Of a stretch of DNA of 64,000 nucleotides, positions 23,150-31,036 are shown in pieces. The notes under the pieces were generated by a model that worked only from the letters and a program-made list of their open reading frames with translations, was not told the origin of the DNA and ran no database searches. How positions within the stretch are numbered: position 1 is the stretch's first letter; every line of letters begins with the position of its first letter. A program made the position numbers and the translations under genes. The DNA comes from Sphaerisporangium album. GTDB lineage: Bacteria > Actinomycetota > Actinomycetes > Streptosporangiales > Streptosporangiaceae. The stretch lies in the NCBI RefSeq assembly GCF_003323745.1, contig NZ_QOIL01000017.1:180896-244895 (forward strand), written 5' to 3'.

Positions 23150-24373
23150 TCAGCTCCATCTGTATTCGCGGTGGAAGTCCGCGATCCGGTCCAGGACGAG
23201 CAGGCCGCGGCCCTCGAACCGGTCCTCGAACAGAGCCCCGTACGGCTTGGTGTCGAACACCGCGTCGCGCACGCCGAAGATCCGGTCCGCGCTGAGGTCG
23301 GTGATCACGTCCAGGTCCTCGACGGTGATTTCCTGGCGTTCGGCCAGCGCCCGGCCGATGTCGCCGGTGGGCCGGGCTCCGGCGGGGACGACGCCGCTGT
23401 AGAACTCCGAGGCGCAGCCGGAGCCGTACGAGAACAGGCCGATGCGCCGCGGCTCGGCGAACTCCCCGTGGTCCAGCAGGGAGCACAGCGCGAGGTACAG
23501 GGCCGCGGAGAAGGTGTTGCCCACCCGCATCCCGTACGCGAGCGACGGGACGACCCGGGCGGAGAAGTCGGCCTCGATGTCACGCGCGCCGAGGCCCTTC
23601 TGCTTGCGCAGCAGCATGCGGTGGGCGCCCTTCACCATGCCGGCGAACGGCGTGTGCATGGCCAGGTAGGCGAAGGTGTCCACGAGGTCGGCCCCGGCCA
23701 CCCGCCGCTGGTACGCGGCGAAGCTCTCCTCGGCGCACCGCATGTACGCCAGCAGGGACAGGTCCGGGTCGACGGAGTCCAGGTCGTGGCGGGGGCGCAG
23801 CGTGTCCATCACCTCGAAGGTGTGGTAGCCGTTCGCCCCGAGGTCGAGTTCCAGCACGTTCGCGTCGTGGCTCACCAGCATGGCGACCGCCCCGGCGCCC
23901 TCGGACGGCTCCCAGTAGGACGCCTTGGCCGTGGCGCTGGCCGCGTCGGTGGCGACGGCCAGCGCCTTCACGCCGGGCACCGGGCTCGACCCGACCATGC
24001 CGGCGGCGGTCTGCAGGGCGGCCGTGCCGCCGTAGCAGGCGTGCTTGACCTCGAACGAGCGGCAGGACGGGCTGAGGCCGAGGTGATGGTGGACGTAAGT
24101 GCTGATCGGCTTGCCGAAGTCGAGCCCGGACTCGGTGCCGACGACGAGCGCCTCGATCCGGCCGCGCTCCTCGGGCGTCAGCGCGTCGACGAGAGGCTTG
24201 GCCGCGTTCACCGCGTTGGTGACCGGGTCCTCGCACGGCAGGTTGACCGACCGCTGCTCCATCATCAGGTTCGCGAACCGGCTCAGGTCCAGGCCGCGCG
24301 CCCGGAACATGCCGCGCACGTCCAGGAACGCCCGGCCGGCGTAGGCGCCGACCGCCTCGATTCCCAGCGCCAT
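23150..24373 (-). CDS. HMG-CoA synthase-like beta-branching enzyme
   Basis: A 407-residue member of the PksG/LnmM family, of usual length. It joins an acetyl- or propionyl-type donor held on a carrier to the beta-keto group of the growing chain. Catalytic Cys113 lies in KHACYGG, an acidic segment GTESGLDFGK at ~79-88, and the catalytic His in LAMHTPFAGMVKGAHR near 240. It starts 3 nt after the stop of the upstream gene and its last codons overlap the region before the hydratase start. The donor carrier and its loading enzyme are not in the window, so they must lie to the left of it or elsewhere. Confidence 0.95.
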   Translation of the reverse strand: MALGIEAVGAYAGRAFLDVRGMFRARGLDLSRFANLMMEQRSVNLPCEDPVTNAVNAAKPLVDALTPEERGRIEALVVGTESGLDFGKPISTYVHHHLGLSPSCRSFEVKHACYGGTAALQTAAGMVGSSPVPGVKALAVATDAASATAKASYWEPSEGAGAVAMLVSHDANVLELDLGANGYHTFEVMDTLRPRHDLDSVDPDLSLLAYMRCAEESFAAYQRRVAGADLVDTFAYLAMHTPFAGMVKGAHRMLLRKQKGLGARDIEADFSARVVPSLAYGMRVGNTFSAALYLALCSLLDHGEFAEPRRIGLFSYGSGCASEFYSGVVPAGARPTGDIGRALAERQEITVEDLDVITDLSADRIFGVRDAVFDTKPYGALFEDRFEGRGLLVLDRIADFHREYRWS

Positions 24374-24376
24374 CGG

Positions 24377-25279
24377 CTAGGGCCTGTCGGCGAAGTGGGG
24401 CACCATCACGACGTCGTTGATGCTGGTGGGGACGAACAGCCGGTCCCAGCGGCCGCCGCCCTTGGCCGCGGGCACCCGCTCGGGGTCGTAGACCTCCTTG
24501 TGCATGCCCTCGCTGCGGTCGACCTCTTGGACGACCCGGTAGTCCTCCAGGTCGCGCAGGTGGATGAGGCAGTGGATGCGGTCCTGCTGCCCCCAGGTCT
24601 GCTCGTAGACGAACGCGGTCGCCTGGCCGGGGAGGGCGTCGTTGACGTACGTCGACCAGTCGTAGAGGAACCGGCGGCCCTCCTCGCGGAACTCGTACCT
24701 CACGTCGCCGGTGCGCAGGACGATGGCGCCCGCGTTGGCCGAGTTGAGCTGCCGCCCGGGCGGCTGGGTCGTCTGGTGCGTGGCGGGCGGGACGAACGAC
24801 TCGCGCCGCTCGCGCGGGTCGGTGGGGTGCTCGTCGTGGCCGACGTTGGCGAAGCCGTGCTGCGGGCACATGATCGTCTCCCGCAGGCTGCCGTAGACGA
24901 ACATCTTCTCCCAGTTGCCGCCGCCCTTCTTGGGCAGCCGGTCCCGGAGCGAGATGTCCTGGAACGCCGCGTCGTGGTCGACCATTTCCAGCAATCTGCT
25001 GTACAGCTCCGGCGACTTCATGTGCACGAACCAGTGCACCCGGTCGCGGACGCCGAACACCTCCTCGTACAGGAAGGTCGTGGCGACGTCGACCTGCGCG
25101 CGGTTCATGTAGTTCACCAGCTCGACGCTGAAGTCACGGCCCTCGGCCGCCATCTCGTACTCGAGCTGCCCGGTCCGGTGGATGACGATCCCGGCGTTGC
25201 CCGAGTGCAGCAGGCGCTCGGGCGGCAGGGTCGTCTGGTACTGCGCCGACCTCGGCGACCAGGCATCCGTGTCCGTCAT
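24377..25279 (-). CDS. internally duplicated protein of unknown function, first gene of the beta-branching/AT operon
   Basis: A 300-residue soluble protein without signal peptide or membrane segments. It consists of two similar halves (~10-150 and ~150-298), each with an Asn-Ala-Gly-x-x-Val-x-Arg-Thr-Gly segment, an aromatic RDRVHWFVHM / QDRIHCLIHL strand, a Lys-Gly-Gly-Gly-x-Trp motif and a conserved hydrophobic end. The duplication and the strand pattern suggest a dimeric alpha/beta-barrel-like fold, but I do not recognise a function. Residues Met25, His and Glu are conserved between the halves but no catalytic signature is known to me. ATG 25279 has AAGGGA just upstream. Its position as the first gene, 3 nt before the HMG synthase gene and behind the double palindrome, says that it belongs to the polyketide pathway. 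Confidence 0.85.
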   Translation of the reverse strand: MTDTDAWSPRSAQYQTTLPPERLLHSGNAGIVIHRTGQLEYEMAAEGRDFSVELVNYMNRAQVDVATTFLYEEVFGVRDRVHWFVHMKSPELYSRLLEMVDHDAAFQDISLRDRLPKKGGGNWEKMFVYGSLRETIMCPQHGFANVGHDEHPTDPRERRESFVPPATHQTTQPPGRQLNSANAGAIVLRTGDVRYEFREEGRRFLYDWSTYVNDALPGQATAFVYEQTWGQQDRIHCLIHLRDLEDYRVVQEVDRSEGMHKEVYDPERVPAAKGGGRWDRLFVPTSINDVVMVPHFADRP

Positions 25280-25463
25280 GACATCCCTTCCGCTGAGTCG
25301 GATTCCGTACTCGAATGTCGCGCACGCGCCCCGGCCCGTCCGCTCAATGTTGAGCAGGCCCGCCGTTTCCGTGGAGCGCGGCCGCGTCACTCGACGGGGA
25401 CCCCGGGCGCGTCGCTCAATCTTGAGCAGACCGTCCGCGCCCCGATGGGCGTCAATCGCTGGT
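25280..25463. promoter_or_regulatory. divergent promoter region with two GCTCAA-NN-TTGAGC operators
   Basis: Two perfect inverted repeats, GCTCAA-TG-TTGAGC at 25342-25355 and GCTCAA-TC-TTGAGC at 25414-25427, lie 72 bp apart (about seven helical turns) between the operon on the minus strand and the antiporter on the plus strand. A one-mismatch copy lies in the megasynthase/thioesterase promoter. They probably bind one regulator that controls all three transcripts. Confidence 0.75.
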
Positions 25464-26789
25464 GTGCCCGACCTTCATCCCGTCGCGCCGCTGGGCGCCC
25501 ACGAGCTGCTGCTGTTCCTCCTCCAGGTGGGGCTGCTGCTCCTGCTCGCCACGCTGCTGGGCCGCCTCGCGGCCCGGCTGGGCATGCCCGCGATCGTCGG
25601 CGAGCTGTCCGTCGGCGTCCTGCTGGGCCCCTCGCTGCTCGCGCACCTCGCCCCCGGCCTGTCGGAGTGGCTGCTGCCCTCGCGGCCGGCGCAGTTCCAC
25701 CTGCTGGACGCGACCGCTCAGATAGGCGTGCTGCTCCTGGTGGGGCTGACGGGCGTGCAGCTCGACTTCGGCCTGGTGCGCCGCCGCGGTTCCACGGCGG
25801 CGAAGGTCAGCGTCGCCGGGTTCGCCGTCCCGCTGGCGCTCGGCGTCGCGACGGGCTACCTGCTGCCCGCCTCGCTGCTCGGCGAGGGCACCGACCCCAC
25901 GGTCTTCGCGCTCTTCCTGGGGGTCGCCACGTGCGTCAGCGCGATCCCGGTGATCGCCAAGACGCTGCGGGACATGAACCTGCTCCACCGGGACGTGGGC
26001 CAGCTGTGCCTGACCGCCGGGACGGTGGACGACGCGTTCGGCTGGTTCATGCTGTCGATCGTCTCCGCCATGGCCACGACGGGCGTGCGCGCCGGGCAGA
26101 TCGCCCTGTCCCTGCTCTCGCTCGCCGGGGTCGTCGTCTTCGCGCTCTTCGCCGGCCGGCCGCTGGCCCGCGGCGTCCTGCGGGCCGCCTCGCGCTCCCC
26201 CGGGCACGGCCCGGCGATCACCGCGGTCGTGGTCATGGTGCTGCTGTCGGCGGCGGCGACGCAGGCGCTCGGGCTGGAGGCGGTGCTCGGCGCGTTCGTG
26301 TGCGGCATCGTCATCGGCCGGTCCGGCCACGCGACCTCGGAGTGGATGGCTCCGCTGCATTCAACGGTGATCGGCGTGCTGGCCCCGCTGTTCTTCGCGA
26401 CCGCGGGCCTGCGGATGGACCTCACGCTCCTCGCGGACCCGGCCGTCCTCGCCGCCTCGGGCGTGGTGCTGGGCGTGGCGATCGCGGGCAAGTTCGCCGG
26501 GGCCTACCTGGGCGCCCGGCTGAGCCGTCTCAGCGGATGGGAGGCGCTCGCCCTCGGCGCCGGGATGAACGCCCGCGGGGTGATCGAGGTCATCGTGGCC
26601 ATGGTGGGCCTGCGGCTCGGCGTGATCACGACGGAGATGTACACGATCGTGATCGTGGTCGCCATCGTCACGTCCCTGATGGCCCCGCCGATCCTCCGCC
26701 TGGCCATGGCCCGGGTCCGGCCCACCAAGGAGGAGCACCTCCGCCGCGCCTTCCAGGACCGCCTGGTCAACGCGGACCAGAAGGTCTGA
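25464..26789 (+). CDS. cation/proton antiporter (CPA2/KefB-NapA type)
   Basis: An integral membrane protein of about 441 residues with some twelve hydrophobic segments. The typical early segment LLATLLGRLAARLGMPAIVGELSVGVLLGPSLL and the charged LTAGTVDDAFGWF segment around residue 190 (two adjacent Asp in a membrane helix) match the CPA2 family, as does the MNARGVIEVIVAMVGL motif near 375. No C-terminal TrkA domain is present. GTG 25464 is the best start seen, 37 bp after the second palindrome, but its ribosome site is weak, so the start is uncertain. Being driven from the same operator-bearing region as the polyketide operon, it may serve export-linked ion balance or self-protection. Confidence 0.88.
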   Translation: MPDLHPVAPLGAHELLLFLLQVGLLLLLATLLGRLAARLGMPAIVGELSVGVLLGPSLLAHLAPGLSEWLLPSRPAQFHLLDATAQIGVLLLVGLTGVQLDFGLVRRRGSTAAKVSVAGFAVPLALGVATGYLLPASLLGEGTDPTVFALFLGVATCVSAIPVIAKTLRDMNLLHRDVGQLCLTAGTVDDAFGWFMLSIVSAMATTGVRAGQIALSLLSLAGVVVFALFAGRPLARGVLRAASRSPGHGPAITAVVVMVLLSAAATQALGLEAVLGAFVCGIVIGRSGHATSEWMAPLHSTVIGVLAPLFFATAGLRMDLTLLADPAVLAASGVVLGVAIAGKFAGAYLGARLSRLSGWEALALGAGMNARGVIEVIVAMVGLRLGVITTEMYTIVIVVAIVTSLMAPPILRLAMARVRPTKEEHLRRAFQDRLVNADQKV

Positions 26790-26940
26790 CCGGCGCTCGC
26801 GCGTCGCGTCCCCCGCTGCGGCCGAAGGCCGTGACAACGACCGCGCAAACCGTTTTCACCTGCGCGCAACCACTTGCGGAGACTCCCGGTCGAGGAATTC
26901 CCGCGACTAAGTCGTTACATTTCACGGAACCGGCGAAATA

Positions 26941-26969
26941 TTGCAGACATCTGTCTGTCATTTTAAGGT
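26941..26969 (+). promoter_or_regulatory. promoter of the GH87-like gene with palindrome in the spacer
   Basis: TTGCAG (26941-26946) and TAAGGT (26964-26969) are separated by exactly 17 bp, followed by a leader of about 70 nt to ATG 27045. The perfect palindrome CAGACA-TC-TGTCTG (26944-26957) overlaps the -35 box and spacer, a position suited to repression. Confidence 0.65.
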
Positions 26970-27044
26970 ATCGGTACCCCCCGGACACCACCGGTCTGTG
27001 TACCCGGCCGCCAAGTGTCCGGCTCTTCGCATGAAGGGTCAGCG

Positions 27045-30000
27045 ATGAACAAGCCCGGCAGGCTGAAGGCCTGGACGATCGCCACGGTCGTGGCACTGAC
27101 AGCGGGAGGAGTGGCCTGGCTCCCGGCCACCCCCGCCTCGGCCGCCACGCGCGCCGACTCCCCGTTCGACTTCCCCGGGCGCGGCGCCACCGTGCCCTTC
27201 GCCGAGATCGAAGCCGAAGACGCCGTCACCTCCGGCCAGGTGATCGGCCCCGACCGGATCTACACCCACCTGCCCTCCGAGGCCTCGGGCCGCCGGGCGG
27301 TGACGCTCGACGCCGCCGGCGAGTACGTGGAGTTCACGCTCCCCCGGCCGGCCAACGCCATGTCGCTGCGCTACAGCGTGCCGGACAACGGCGCCGGCAC
27401 CGGGCAGAACACCACCGCCGACCTGCGGGTCAACGGCGCCCACCTGAAGGACCTGCCCCTGACGTCCAAGTACGTCTGGTTCTACGGCGGGTACCCCTTC
27501 AACAACACCCCCGGCAACAACCCCCACCACTTCTACGACGAAACGCGGACCATGTTCGGGTCCACGCTGGCCCAGGGCGCCAAGGTCCGCATCCAGTTCA
27601 CCGGCGGCATCCCGATCACCGTGGACCTGGCCGACTTCGAGGTGGTCCCGAACCCGATCGCCCGGCCCGCCGGGTCGCTGTCGGTCGACGACTACGGCGC
27701 CGTCCGCAACGGCGCCACCGACTCCACCGCGGCGTTCCAGGCTGCGGTCAACGCGGGCAAGGCCCAGAACAAGGTGGTCTGGATCCCCGAGGGCACCTAC
27801 ACCCTGTGGGACCACGTCGTCGTGGACGGCGTGACCCTCGCCGGCGCGGGCCCCTGGTACAGCGTGCTCACCGGCCGCCACCCCACCGACCGCAAGCGCG
27901 CGGCCGGCGTCTACGGCAAGTACGTCTCCGGGGGCGGCTACACCGGCGAGATCCGGCCCCACGAGGCGGGCGGCCCGAGTCGCAACGTCACGCTGAAGGA
28001 CTTCGCCATCATCGGCGAGATCGCCGAGCGCGTGGACGAGGACCAGGTCAACGCCATCGGCGGCGCGATGAGCGACTCGGTCGTCGACAACGTGTGGATG
28101 CAGCACACGAAGGTCGGGGCGTGGATGGACGGCCCGATGAACAACTTCGTCATCAAGAACAGCCGCATCCTCGACCAGACCGCCGACGGCGTGAACTTCC
28201 ACACCGGCGTCACGAACTCGCAGGTCACCAACACCTTCGTCCGCAACACCGGGGACGACGGCCTGGCGATGTGGCCCGACCGGGTGGCGAACGTCAACAA
28301 CTCGTTCGACCACAACACGGTGATCCTGCCGATCCTGGCCAACAACATCGTCACCTACGGCGGCCGGGACATCAAGATCACCGACAACGTGGCCAGCGAC
28401 ACCATCACCAACGGCGGCGGCATCCACATCGCCAACCGGTACCCGGGCGTCAACTCCGGGTCGGGCACGGCGGTCGCCGGCACGCACACCGTCGCGCGCA
28501 ACACCCTGCTGCGGGCCGGCAACTCCGACTACAACTGGAACTTCGGCGTCGGCGCGATCTGGTTCGACGGGCTCAACGAGCCGATCAACGCGACGATCAA
28601 CGTCTCCGACACCGACATCCTGGACAGCTCGTACGCGGCCATCCACTTCATCGAGGGCACGACCAGGACCGTCAACTTCACCAACGTGAACGTCGACGGC
28701 ACCGGCACGTACATGATCCAGGCGCAGGCGGGCGCGACGACGTCGTTCACGGGCGTCCGGGCGAACCACATCGGCGCGGGGGTCTCGATCCACAACTGCG
28801 TCGGGACGAGCTTCAGCCCGACGGTCGGCGCGGGCAACACCGGCTGGAGCACGAGCTCCACGGTCTGCACCGGCCAGTGGCCCGCGCCGAACTACATCTA
28901 CCCGGGCGGCGGCGGCAGCACCGGGGGCCTGTCCGGCACCCCGGGCCTGCTGTCCTTCGCGGCGCGGCAGGTCGGCACGACGAGCCCGGCGCAGACCGTG
29001 ACCGTCACCAACGGCGGCACCGCGGCGGCCCCGATCAGCGGGGTGAGCGTCACCGGAGACTACGCGCAGACCAGCACCTGCGGCACGTCGCTCGCCGCCG
29101 GCGCGTCCTGCACGGTCAACGTCACCTTCCGCCCGACGGCGACGGGCACCCGCACCGGCACGCTCACGGTCGCGAGCAGCGCCCCGGGCGGCCCGGTCAC
29201 CGTCGACCTCACCGGCGCGGGCACCAACGGTGTGACCCTGAGCGCGTCCCCGGCGAGCCTGTCCTTCGCGGCGCGCGACACCGGCACGACCAGCCCGGCG
29301 CAGGCCGTCACCGTCACCAACACCGGCAGCGCGGCGGCGACCCTGAGCGGGGTCACCGTCACCGGAGACTACGCGCAGACCAGCACCTGCGGCGCCTCGC
29401 TGGCCGCCGGAGCGTCCTGCACGGTCAACGTCACCTTCACCCCGACCGCCTCGGGCAGCCGTCCCGGGACGCTCAACGTGGCGAGCAACGACGTCAACAG
29501 CCCGCTTTCTGTGGGCCTGTCCGGCAGCGGCATCAGCTCGACCACCAACCTGGCGCTCGGCGCGGCCATGACGGCGAGCAGTTCCAACGGCGGCTTCCCG
29601 CCGGGCAACGCCAACGACGACAACACCGCGACCTACTGGGAGTCGACCAGCAACGCCTTCCCGCAGTGGCTCCAGGCCGACCTGCGCTCCGCGCAGAACA
29701 TCGGCTCCATCACGCTGAAGCTGCCGCCGCCCGCCGCGTGGGCCACCAGGACACAGACACTGTCGGTCCAGGGGGGCAACGACGGCACGACGTGGACCAC
29801 GCTCAAGCCGTCGGCGGCCTACACGTTCGACCCGGCGACGGGCAACACGGTCACGATCCCGCTGACCAGCACCAGCACGCGGTACGTCCGGCTCAACTTC
29901 ACCGCCAACACCGGCTGGCCCGCGGCGCAGGTCGCCGAGTTCCAGATCTTCCCGGGCGGCGGGTCCCCGCCGCCGGCGGTGTCGCTGTCGGCGTCCCCGG

Positions 30001-30710
30001 GCAGCCTGTCGTTCGCCTCACGGGCGGTGGGCAGCACCAGCCCGGCGCAGGCCGTCACGGTGACCAACACCGGCACCGGCACGGCGAACCTGGGCGCGAT
30101 CGCCACCACCGGTGACTTCGCGCAGACCAAGACCTGCGGCGCCACCCTGGCCGCCGGCGCGTCCTGCACGGTCAGCGTCACCTTCACCCCGACCGCGACG
30201 GGCGCCCGCACGGGCACGCTGAGCATCGCCAGCAACGCGCCCGGCAGCCCGCTGACCGTGGCGCTCAGCGGCACCGGCGGCACCGTCCCGGTCACCAACC
30301 TCGCCCAGGGCCGGCCGACCACCGAGACCAGCCACGTGCAGACGTACGGCTCGGGCAACACGGTGGACGGCAACGCCGACACCTACTGGGAGTCGGCCAA
30401 CAACGCCTTCCCGCAGTCGGTCACCGTCGACCTCGGGTCCGCCGTCAGCGTCGGCCGCGTCGTCCTCAAGCTGCCCCCGGCGGCCGCCTGGGCCACGCGC
30501 ACCCAGACGATCACCGTCCTCGGCAGTACCGACGGGACGAACTTCACCAACGTCGTCAACTCGGCGACGTACACCTTCAACCCCGCGACCGGGAACACCG
30601 CGACGATCACCTTCCCGGCCACAACCCGGCGCCACCTGCGCCTGACCTTCACCGCCAACAGCGGCTGGCCCGCCGGCCAGCTCTCGGAATTCGAGGTTTA
30701 CAGCTCCTGA
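27045..30710 (+). CDS. secreted GH87-like beta-helix glucanase with anchor and discoidin modules
   Basis: A 1,221-residue exported protein; AAGGG precedes ATG 27045. Domains: signal peptide (1-~34, ending Ala-Ser-Ala-Ala); CBM6-like module (~46-205); right-handed beta-helix (~206-615) starting with DDYGAVRNGATDSTAAFQ and holding the NTGDDGLAMW segment near 408, typical of GH87 (alpha-1,3-glucanase/mycodextranase); then three Hydin/choice-of-anchor-D type immunoglobulin-like repeats (~626-727, ~729-832, ~979-1079), each with the TCGxSLAAGASCTVNVTF signature, interleaved with two F5/8 type C (discoidin) modules (~834-974 and ~1082-1221). It likely degrades fungal or bacterial alpha-glucans in the surroundings while bound to glycans. 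A strong hairpin terminator follows the stop. Confidence 0.88.
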   Translation: MNKPGRLKAWTIATVVALTAGGVAWLPATPASAATRADSPFDFPGRGATVPFAEIEAEDAVTSGQVIGPDRIYTHLPSEASGRRAVTLDAAGEYVEFTLPRPANAMSLRYSVPDNGAGTGQNTTADLRVNGAHLKDLPLTSKYVWFYGGYPFNNTPGNNPHHFYDETRTMFGSTLAQGAKVRIQFTGGIPITVDLADFEVVPNPIARPAGSLSVDDYGAVRNGATDSTAAFQAAVNAGKAQNKVVWIPEGTYTLWDHVVVDGVTLAGAGPWYSVLTGRHPTDRKRAAGVYGKYVSGGGYTGEIRPHEAGGPSRNVTLKDFAIIGEIAERVDEDQVNAIGGAMSDSVVDNVWMQHTKVGAWMDGPMNNFVIKNSRILDQTADGVNFHTGVTNSQVTNTFVRNTGDDGLAMWPDRVANVNNSFDHNTVILPILANNIVTYGGRDIKITDNVASDTITNGGGIHIANRYPGVNSGSGTAVAGTHTVARNTLLRAGNSDYNWNFGVGAIWFDGLNEPINATINVSDTDILDSSYAAIHFIEGTTRTVNFTNVNVDGTGTYMIQAQAGATTSFTGVRANHIGAGVSIHNCVGTSFSPTVGAGNTGWSTSSTVCTGQWPAPNYIYPGGGGSTGGLSGTPGLLSFAARQVGTTSPAQTVTVTNGGTAAAPISGVSVTGDYAQTSTCGTSLAAGASCTVNVTFRPTATGTRTGTLTVASSAPGGPVTVDLTGAGTNGVTLSASPASLSFAARDTGTTSPAQAVTVTNTGSAAATLSGVTVTGDYAQTSTCGASLAAGASCTVNVTFTPTASGSRPGTLNVASNDVNSPLSVGLSGSGISSTTNLALGAAMTASSSNGGFPPGNANDDNTATYWESTSNAFPQWLQADLRSAQNIGSITLKLPPPAAWATRTQTLSVQGGNDGTTWTTLKPSAAYTFDPATGNTVTIPLTSTSTRYVRLNFTANTGWPAAQVAEFQIFPGGGSPPPAVSLSASPGSLSFASRAVGSTSPAQAVTVTNTGTGTANLGAIATTGDFAQTKTCGATLAAGASCTVSVTFTPTATGARTGTLSIASNAPGSPLTVALSGTGGTVPVTNLAQGRPTTETSHVQTYGSGNTVDGNADTYWESANNAFPQSVTVDLGSAVSVGRVVLKLPPAAAWATRTQTITVLGSTDGTNFTNVVNSATYTFNPATGNTATITFPATTRRHLRLTFTANSGWPAGQLSEFEVYSS
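28930..30280 (+). repeat. three ~300-bp anchor-module repeats and two discoidin repeats
   Basis: Segments 28930-29225, 29230-29540 and 29980-30280 code for near-identical Ig-like modules; long stretches match at the DNA level, for example around the Thr-Cys-Gly / Ala-Ala-Gly-Ala-Ser-Cys motif. The discoidin modules at 29545-29965 and 30290-30707 are also close copies. These could recombine in frame. Confidence 0.8.
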
Positions 30711-31036
30711 CCGCTCCAGGGCTCCGGAGGAGGCGTGGGTCGCCTCCTCCGGAGCTCTGTCATGTCGTGATCGTTTTGTGTCTATACATCCCTGTCTCGA
30801 ACGTGTTAAAACCCGATTAATTAATCTCCTAGACATAAAAAATCTAGACCTGGCACGTTCCCATCCGACACCTAGACACCCGACAGCACGACGGAGGCGG
30901 TGGCACCCCTCCGGCCCCGCATCACCCCCCGGCAACAGCGCGGCGGCGCGCGCCTTGCCTGACTGGACCATGAGGTCAGGAACGACATGCAGATGCATAT
31001 CGGAATTCACCTGCGCAGAGGCATGCGAGGTGTGGC
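30711..31036. other. 326-bp intergenic region: terminator plus AT-rich putative control region
   Basis: After the terminator the DNA becomes unusually AT-rich (about 30800-30850) and holds the perfect palindrome GATTAATTAATC (30815-30826) and three CTAGAC direct repeats at 30829, 30844 and 30872. It probably carries the promoter and a regulator site of the next gene; no certain -10/-35 pair could be fixed. No gene is seen. Confidence 0.5.
30721..30755 (+). terminator. hairpin terminator after the GH87-like gene
   Basis: A perfect 15-bp stem (GCTCCGGAGGAGGCG, 30721-30735, and its complement 30741-30755) with the loop TGGGT begins 10 bp after the stop codon. There is no long T run, as is usual in actinomycetes. 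Confidence 0.9.

Noticed and set aside
23171..25463. Long plus-strand frame opposite the HMG synthase and duplicated-protein genes
   Set aside because: Antisense shadow; the minus-strand genes have catalytic motifs and tight operon spacing.
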